DNA of 13,219 bases from Rostrohypoxylon terebratum (lineage: Eukaryota; Ascomycota; Sordariomycetes; Xylariales; Hypoxylaceae): assembly GCA_022497145.1 (NCBI GenBank), contig MU386104.1, forward strand, positions 1-13,219, given 5' to 3'. Made by a program: the position numbers and the translations under genes. The notes beneath the pieces were generated by a model. The model ran no database searches. It was not told where the DNA came from and saw only the letters and a list, made by a program, of their open reading frames with translations. Shown in pieces: positions 7,548 to 13,219 of this stretch (positions are counted from its first letter, which is position 1; every line of letters starts with the position of its first letter).

Positions 7548-8681
7548 CTAGTAGTCGTAGCGGTAGCACAGGTAGCCGCCGAGGGTGTCCATGACCTCGC
7601 TGACGGTGGTGTTGGGACGCAGGCCGTTGGAGGTAAGGACGTAGTCCATGCTCATGGGGGTGCAGGGGTTGTTGGCGTCGGCGCAGCCGTTGATGCTCTG
7701 GGTGCGTGAGGCGTCGCCGTTCTGCCAGATACGGAACGAGTGGTCGACGAACAGGTGGTGCATGAAGAAGATGGGGTCGCCCGGGGACGCCTGGACTTCG
7801 GCCATCACCGCGCCGACGCCGTTGTGGCCGTAGGCGTGGGGACCTAGCTCCTGGCACCCGCGCATGTCGTCGTACGAGGTGCGCGAGTTGCAGTCCGAGA
7901 CGAAGGACGAGGTCACCGTGCCGGTCAAGCTCTCGTCGACGGCGCGCGCCAAGCAGTGATCCGTGTTCGAGCTACCGGGGCCGACGTGGAGCGTGGTGCC
8001 GCCAAACGTGCCGGATTGGATGCATGTCCCTTGGCCGTCCGACGTCTTGGCAGGGAGGGGTCCGAAGTAGTCGTCGCTGAATATGTCGGACTCGGCGAAC
8101 TTGCCGGCATCCAGCGTCTCGTCCCACCAGGGGAATGCCCTGTCGAAGCCGCACTCCTCGCGCATGAGCGACTCGAACACGAAGACGTAGTAGCGGTGCC
8201 AGACGAGGAAGACGGCGCGCTGGTGGATTAGGGGCGTGAGCTGCTGGTGGACTGTCACGAGGTCTTCGTACCGGTTCTGGGCACCCGGGAAGGCGCCCGA
8301 CGACGGCTTGTCCATCAGGCACTTAACGGCGTTGACAAAGGCCTTCCGGTCGTCAGCTGAGTAGTTCCTCCATTCGAAGCGCACGTTTGGGTTGTTACGG
8401 TCACAGGTGCCGTCCGCGGCGGCGTCCGAGGTCTCAACCTCTTGGGCGGTCGCCGGCGCCTTGTTCGTCGTCGTCTTCTTGTCCGCGAACTGCGGCCCGT
8501 CGCCCAGTATGATCGACAGCGGCTGGGCTTCCGCGTGCGCCTGCTCCGGTGTGATGGTTGGGAAGCTGCCGAATTGCTTCAGGTCGATCAGCTGCACACG
8601 CTTCTCGACTGGGCTGGGGACTGCCAGCGCCGAGACGGCGACGGCACCCAAGAGGGCGGATGAGGTAAGGCTATACCGCAT
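7548..8681 (-). CDS. Secreted short tyrosinase / catechol oxidase (type-3 copper)
   Basis: An intronless gene of 377 residues. Residues 1-20 form a signal peptide (hydrophobic stretch ending SALA), followed by a short propeptide-like segment ending in the dibasic KR at 27-28, a possible Kex2 site. The CuA site has H145, H153 and H162 (VWHRYYVFVFE helix). The CuB site has H282, H286 and H308/H309 in DPIFFMHHLFVDHSFRIWQ. The chain ends just after Y373-R-Y375, the YxY motif that closes the tyrosinase core, so there is no C-terminal lid domain; there is also no CxH thioether motif beside CuA. Both traits fit the fungal short tyrosinases, which include the Aspergillus oryzae catechol oxidase. Ten cysteines and two glycosylation sequons (N106, N357) agree with an extracellular enzyme oxidising phenols or catechols to quinones. 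The GC-rich codon use differs from neighbouring spacers but fits an expressed fungal gene. The residue after the first CuB histidine is alanine, which may favour diphenolase over monophenolase activity. The gene is convergent with tps1. Confidence 0.95.
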   Translation of the reverse strand: MRYSLTSSALLGAVAVSALAVPSPVEKRVQLIDLKQFGSFPTITPEQAHAEAQPLSIILGDGPQFADKKTTTNKAPATAQEVETSDAAADGTCDRNNPNVRFEWRNYSADDRKAFVNAVKCLMDKPSSGAFPGAQNRYEDLVTVHQQLTPLIHQRAVFLVWHRYYVFVFESLMREECGFDRAFPWWDETLDAGKFAESDIFSDDYFGPLPAKTSDGQGTCIQSGTFGGTTLHVGPGSSNTDHCLARAVDESLTGTVTSSFVSDCNSRTSYDDMRGCQELGPHAYGHNGVGAVMAEVQASPGDPIFFMHHLFVDHSFRIWQNGDASRTQSINGCADANNPCTPMSMDYVLTSNGLRPNTTVSEVMDTLGGYLCYRYDY

Positions 8682-8905
8682 AGTGTCGATCAGTGGTCGA
8701 CCTCGAGGAATGGGATTATTACTATTAGTGTAGAGAAATGGATGATAGACGATGCCAAGACGAAGATGCCAAGACGAAGATGAGATCCAGGTGGGTAAGG
8801 TAGATCAACTAAGCTATTATTATAGGTATTATGGAAGATGTGAAATATATGCAAGAGCCAGGTCCATCGTTGTGCGTGATTAGGAGGTGGGCATCACCTA
8901 TATAA
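8682..8905 (-). promoter_or_regulatory. Probable leader and TATA-like element of the tyrosinase gene
   Basis: Reading on the minus strand, no ATG occurs between the tyrosinase start and 8865 (183 nt), and a GTTATATAG sequence lies at 8898-8906, about 220 nt before the start codon. Together these suggest a TATA box with a leader of somewhat under 200 nt. This is based on composition and spacing only. Confidence 0.3.
8751..8778. repeat. Tandem 14-bp duplication in the tyrosinase leader
   Basis: The unit GATGCCAAGACGAA occurs twice, perfectly and head to tail, 70-97 bp upstream of the tyrosinase start codon. On the transcribed strand it reads TTCGTCTTGGCATC. It is likely a recent slippage duplication within the 5' leader. 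Confidence 0.85.
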
Positions 8906-9775
8906 CAATACAGTGAATAATGTGCTGAGCGTACGTGTACTGTGGGTGAAAGATGGACGATCGTTATAAAAACAACTTCTTCTTTGACGGTGCTTTTTTA
9001 GCAGCTGCTCTCAAAGGAAAAGTTCCGAAAGATCCTGAGTACCCTAGGTGACGGGGACGTCATAGCTTCAACATTGTGTGATTCGCAGGAACAGTGGGAA
9101 GGGTACAAGAAAAGGATACAATGGAATAGGTACTATCACCTTTGAGGTTAGAAAACCCCAGAGCGGTTATGATCCACTGGCGCTTGAGCCGAATGAGGCT
9201 GGGGGCTGAACCCCTGATGGGCAAGGATGTGTCTACTATGTACGATATGCGTACCATTGAGCGCCTAGCGAGTGCATATTGCGTGTAGTATTGCATGCCC
9301 AGGTGGTGCGTGAGTATCAACAGGAATAAGTATTCCAGCTAACGATACTACTAGCAACAGCTACAGTAACCAAAGTGATCTGTAGGATCTGTAGGGAAAC
9401 GTACTTAGGCCCTAGGGACATGTAGTCAGCTGCAAGTGTAGCAACAATACGAGATTTGGGGTTGCCGGGGCGTCACCACGCATTTTTCGCATTTGCTTTG
9501 CTGGCAAGAATGTACAAAATGTAATACCCAAAATGCACAAAGCCATAAGCAAATTTTGGCCTAGCGCTCGTCGATCACAGCCCTCTTCGTTGTGTTACTC
9601 GGAGCGGGGATACGAAAGAACGTGGTCTTTGGGGGTCTTTTTTTGGTTCTGTTTTTTTTTTCCTCTTTTTGTTTTTCTGTAACCATCAATTTTCTGCGTC
9701 AGACAATCCCTTTCACTTCGGTTCGGTTTACATGATATTTTGTCACTGCCGTCCGGACCGAGCCGGCTTAGTCCC

Positions 9776-9793
9776 GTCTGAGTCTGAGTCTGA
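9776..9793. repeat. (GTCTGA)3 microsatellite
   Basis: Three perfect hexamer units in non-coding DNA. No role is apparent. Confidence 0.8.
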
Positions 9794-11504
9794 TCACATT
9801 CCTCTGATCACTGCTGGACGCGGTGCTGCCACATTGCGGGGTATAAACAACATCTCTGGCCCTGTTACCCGTGAGTGGTTCATGAAAAGACGTATAGACC
9901 ATATAGACCTAGAAAAGATGATACGTTATGACGTTAGGAATAGCATGTTGGTCTACTTTAGCTACGAGTCTAGCCAATTCAGCAGACCCTAGCACGGCAC
10001 AGTCTCCGCATGTTGTATTCTCGGACTTTTTTTTTGCAATTAGATTAATTAAAGACCTGGCTGAAGCCTTTAGTGTTCAACACCCCAATTCGATCAAAAT
10101 CTAAGACAGAAGATAATTGCCGAGGGATCGAGGGATGGGTGGCTGTCATCCGAAAGACATTTATGGGGGCACCGAGAGCTGCAAGAGGTACTAGGGGCAG
10201 CAGGGAGAAGTTAAAACTCTACTATATAATAATAGGAGTGACCCCTGAGCACCTGGATATCCCTGGACCAATTAGGACGAAAATTAATTAATTCGACTTA
10301 CTACTAAGTTGCATTGTCAACCTGTTCGCAAAATATTGCTGACAACCGTATGACGTTTACAAAAAAAAAAATCTCACTAGCAGTGATTTATGAGATGCAT
10401 GGGAAATGTCCAGGGTTAGAGGTACATAGCAAAATGTAGGTAGGTAGGTAACGAAGGATCGAGTGCTGAAGTGTAACGTGAGATGGCTCGATATCCGACA
10501 GCAAGAGGATGACAATTGATGACCTACCTATGAATGGCTGCTACTCATTTTCTTTGTCACCGAATCTCGTCATCGCAAGCCATTTTAACGTTGTATCTTC
10601 AGTGACGAACAATCGACGCTAAGCTCCGCCCTCGAAGCTGTTCGCCCGTTACAGCGCAGATCGTCGCTACTATGTAAAATTCGGTACTAATTCAGTCAGC
10701 CCCGGCTCTCACTATGCGGATGTGGATACGGTCACCATCTCAGACAACTTGGTTTAGCTTTGTTACTACCTTCTCTGAGGACCTTCATATGCGATATGAC
10801 TTCATCAACTCATTCTGTCGGGTTCAGCTACCCTATCTTAACGAGGAGAGTTGCTACCCTTACTCGCCCTGCTTACGGCGATCTAGAGTCGTTTAGACCT
10901 CGATCTAACATTTCGACGATGCCAAGAACCGTCTACAGATCCCGTCCGCCGTAACGGCCATAAACAGCGGGGTCGCTTTTGAGCGGCGTGGGAGATTACC
11001 CTATTCAGCCTCACTAACCAATGAGCTGCGACGGCTGAACCTAACTATGACCTACATAAGTTCGATTCTCACATATCTTAGAACACGAGCCCTACTACGT
11101 TAGGGCCATCCGAGTTTCCCGTCTCGCCCCTCTATGACGCGGGAATTAATGCGGAAATGGCTACGTGTAGCATGTAGCGCAGTGATGATGACTGCATCCT
11201 GTCCCGCAACAAAACGGGCATGGAAATTCGGTGTGAGAAAGAAAGGAGGAAACAATTTATTATTTCCTGCATGTGCCGCCCTCACATTGGCAAGTTGGTG
11301 AGATGTAAAATTGTAAATAGAAGTGGCACGGACGGCACGCAGTTACGACCTGTCGCACCGCATATGATTCATTGTGCTCCACGTTCGGTCAACCTGATTG
11401 GTTCGTTTCCAAAGTCTCGGGACTCGACTCTAACTCCGGTCAAGTTCCTGGTGCTCTGTGTCCTCGTCCCACGAGAAGTCGTTGAACCCTCCGCATTGTG
11501 AGAG

Positions 11505-11995
11505 TCATCTCCATTCACCTATTCGAATCCACGAGCTTCGTCCGAGTTTCGCAGGGTTAGTCCTACTGCTATTTTGTAATAGGCTACTACCTAGTCCCCG
11601 GAAATACTCGTCTTCTGACGTCTCATTAAAGTTCCTTCGCATGAGCCGTGGGCGCCGAAGTGCCGTTCGTACAGGCCTCATCGTGACATCGCAGCACGTA
11701 TCCGTATGGAGATCCCTAGCGTCCATGCCAGCGTGTACATGCAGTGAGATTCCAGACCAGGTCCGGGGAGCGAGGACTGTTCAGAACGTGGTCAGTGATT
11801 ACGACGTCGTAAGCTTTTACGGGCTGGAAATTTGATGTAACACAATATTTTCAAGATATCGTCAGCATACTGATAGCCATCTTCACGATTATGGTCAAGC
11901 CCCAGAAAATGATAGGGGTATGCAGGTCCCGCTTGAATAAACGGAACAGTTCGGCAGATTTTAGCCTCATTGATCCAGTTCAATCTCCACAATCG
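11505..11995 (-). pseudogene. Possible decayed or partial minus-strand gene, function unknown
   Basis: On the minus strand a stretch from 11995 down to about 11820 reads LWRLNWINEAK...VPFIQAGP...FLGLDHNREDGYQYADDILKILCYIKF, which has the residue mix of real protein, but it has no ATG at its start and a stop lies just upstream (11996-11998). A 44-nt intron-like segment (11777-11820; donor GTAAAA, CACTGAC branch-like sequence, acceptor ACAG) would join it in frame to an open stretch running to a stop at 11505-11507. The second half looks much less protein-like (arginine- and serine-rich). I do not recognise a family. It may be a gene fragment, an unseen exon of a larger gene, or chance. Confidence 0.2.
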
Positions 11996-12776
11996 TTAGT
12001 AGTGATGGTTTTGGTGACAAGTCACTTGTATCTTGGGATCTAACGGGCTAGACTATCTACTGCATGTTTCACCTTCAATCGGCCCCTGACGAGAGTCCCT
12101 AAATCAGAATATCGCGAGACAAATATGATCCTCATTAAATTAAGCTAACTTAGCAGAATTCCATAGTTCAACGACACGCGTACGACCGAGACTCCTACAT
12201 AGTAGGTATTCTACTACCTCACAAAAGGCTACCGCCGGTGGACCATCGCCAGGTGTTTAACGGCTATTTTTAGCGTCATTCTTACCACAACTTTTGGTCA
12301 AAGACAAATGAATAGGCAATACAAATACACGATAAGCCCGAACTAGTGAAAGGTAAAAAAAAAAAATTGTTGAGGACTCATTTCTCTTTGGTATGGAGCT
12401 CGCCGACCCCGATTATCTCCGTGACAACAGAGATAGGATTACAATACGTAGGTATGCAACGTCTCATAACATAAAGAAACGGGTTGCTATAATTGATAAC
12501 AAAGGAAGTATCTAATTGATTGACAGATTGTTCTGATCTTGTTCTCCACCAAGCTCATTTGTAGAGGCGGTATAAGGAACAATAGAACCCAGGTCAAAGA
12601 AAGGATTCTACAATAAGCTAACATGGTTCGCGCTTCTATGAAAACCAATATCACTAGTTCTACAACGTATCGGTCATTCTGGTATTGGAATAGGAAGCTT
12701 TCAAAGTGTCCTTGAAGGATAAGTACCTCCTGTTTACAAGACGCGCAAAAGAAACCTCGAGGGTTTCCATGGGACC

Positions 12777-13154
12777 ATGGAGCAAGGTAATAACCCCAGT
12801 GGATTTACAGAACCCGATCCATTTGCAGAGCGCAAGATTTTCCTACGCCAATGTAAACCTTCGTCCAAGGCATTCTCGAAAAAAGATATCGAATTTAGAA
12901 AATACGAAGATTACCTGAGAAGTAAATATGATTGCTCGGAGCCCATTCCAGCAGGATTCGACCCGGAAACGTTGGAAGCCATTTTCCAAGCTCAGCGTAA
13001 ATTTAGGAGCGCACATGAGAAATTGAATGAGATGGAGTCCGAGGTTCAATTAGAAGTCGATCCATCTGAGATGGTTACGATTAAACAGCGTAAGGAATGC
13101 GAATATATACTCAACATCATATATCTGTCACGAACCTACAGTTCGAAGGAGTAA
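12777..13154 (+). CDS. Possible small orphan protein, charged and helical
   Basis: The ATG lies in the context ACCATGG, the optimal eukaryotic start context, and opens 125 codons ending with TAA at 13152-13154. An in-frame stop at 12720-12722 with no ATG in between fixes the start. The product is rich in Glu, Lys and Arg with few glycines. The segment from about residue 62 to 95 (PETLEAIFQAQRKFRSAHEK and onward) should be a long amphipathic helix or coiled coil. It has no signal peptide and no membrane segment, so a soluble intracellular protein is expected. Codon use is A/T-rich at third positions, unlike tps1 and the tyrosinase gene, which would fit a weakly expressed, young or degrading gene. 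An ATG 8 nt upstream (12769) starts a different frame of 49 codons plus stop that is less protein-like. I do not recognise a family. It could also be an exon of a longer gene extending beyond the window. Confidence 0.45.
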   Translation: MEQGNNPSGFTEPDPFAERKIFLRQCKPSSKAFSKKDIEFRKYEDYLRSKYDCSEPIPAGFDPETLEAIFQAQRKFRSAHEKLNEMESEVQLEVDPSEMVTIKQRKECEYILNIIYLSRTYSSKE

Positions 13155-13219
13155 CAAACCCTTTGTGGAGACGCCGCGAACCAATCACGGATAAATCACG
13201 GAATTTCCTGATCTAAGTT

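Larger units (their letters stand above)
8907..12776. other. Long gene-poor region
   Basis: Nearly 3.9 kb without an open frame I would accept as an intact gene. It holds T tracts near 9637-9680, a (GTCTGA)3 run at 9776-9793, A tracts at about 10359-10371 and 12355-12366, and (TAGG)3 at 10437-10448. Composition is patchy: roughly 10560-11800 is less AT-rich and has stop-interrupted frames that look faintly protein-like, which would fit a decayed gene. I see no terminal inverted repeats, reverse transcriptase or transposase motifs, and no tRNA cloverleaf. Confidence 0.45.

Noticed and set aside
1346..8681. Secondary-metabolite gene cluster made of oxygenase, tps1 and tyrosinase
   Set aside because: No core synthase, transporter or pathway regulator is present, tps1 is housekeeping, and spacing is wide.
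7956..8733. Open frames antisense to the tyrosinase gene
   Set aside because: They are shadows caused by GC-rich third positions of the tyrosinase codons.
9669..9992. Plus-strand open frame of 107 codons
   Set aside because: Does not begin with ATG in good context, follows a T tract, and has no protein-like pattern or intron structure.
10918..10928. Third copy of the GATGCCAAGA word seen in the tyrosinase leader duplication
   Set aside because: Only about a dozen bases match and flanks differ; consistent with chance.
11060..11068. GTTCGATTC, a match to the tRNA B box
   Set aside because: Flanking bases cannot form a T stem and no A box, anticodon arm or acceptor stem could be found.
11850..11880. 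YADD in a minus-strand frame, resembling the reverse transcriptase catalytic motif
   Set aside because: The surrounding residues do not match the reverse transcriptase palm context, and no other retroelement motif is nearby.

Overview
The window looks like nuclear DNA of a filamentous ascomycete (Pezizomycotina, plausibly a Sordariomycete). Two genes carry short introns of 49 to 79 nt with fungal CTAAY/CTAAC branch points. Start codons have an A at -3, non-coding spacers are long, and the recognisable products (a trehalose-6-phosphate synthase, a secreted short tyrosinase, a fungal 2-oxoglutarate oxygenase and a fungal multi-pass membrane protein) all have typical fungal forms. I see no bacterial operon structure, RNA gene, CRISPR array or intact transposon.

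Layout. Positions 2-784 (+) hold the 3' part of a membrane-protein gene that begins outside the window. Positions 1346-2458 (+) hold a three-exon isopenicillin-N-synthase-like Fe(II)/2-oxoglutarate dioxygenase whose joined reading frame gives 329 residues with a complete metal triad. Positions 4396-6073 (+) hold a two-exon trehalose-6-phosphate synthase (tps1, 532 residues). It is preceded by an ATG-free, pyrimidine-rich stretch of over 500 bp containing a TCAA microsatellite, most likely a long 5' leader. Positions 7548-8681 (-) hold an intronless secreted tyrosinase/catechol oxidase of 377 residues, convergent with tps1 across a 1.5 kb spacer. From 8682 to 12776 there is about 4.1 kb without a convincing gene, with only weak signs of degraded coding sequence. 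Positions 12777-13154 (+) hold a possible small orphan gene of 125 codons with an ACCATGG start context.

The genes do not form an obvious pathway. Trehalose synthesis is a housekeeping and stress function. The tyrosinase is extracellular phenol oxidation. The dioxygenase has no assignable substrate and no biosynthetic core enzyme beside it, so this is better read as ordinary chromosomal gene order than as a secondary-metabolite cluster. The non-coding DNA is rich in short tandem duplications and in a recurring TAGGTA/TACCTA word.

I did not find a strong candidate for a new biological system. The best items for a second look are the tps1 leader, the orphan ORF at 12777-13154, and a possible decayed minus-strand gene near 11.5-12.0 kb.
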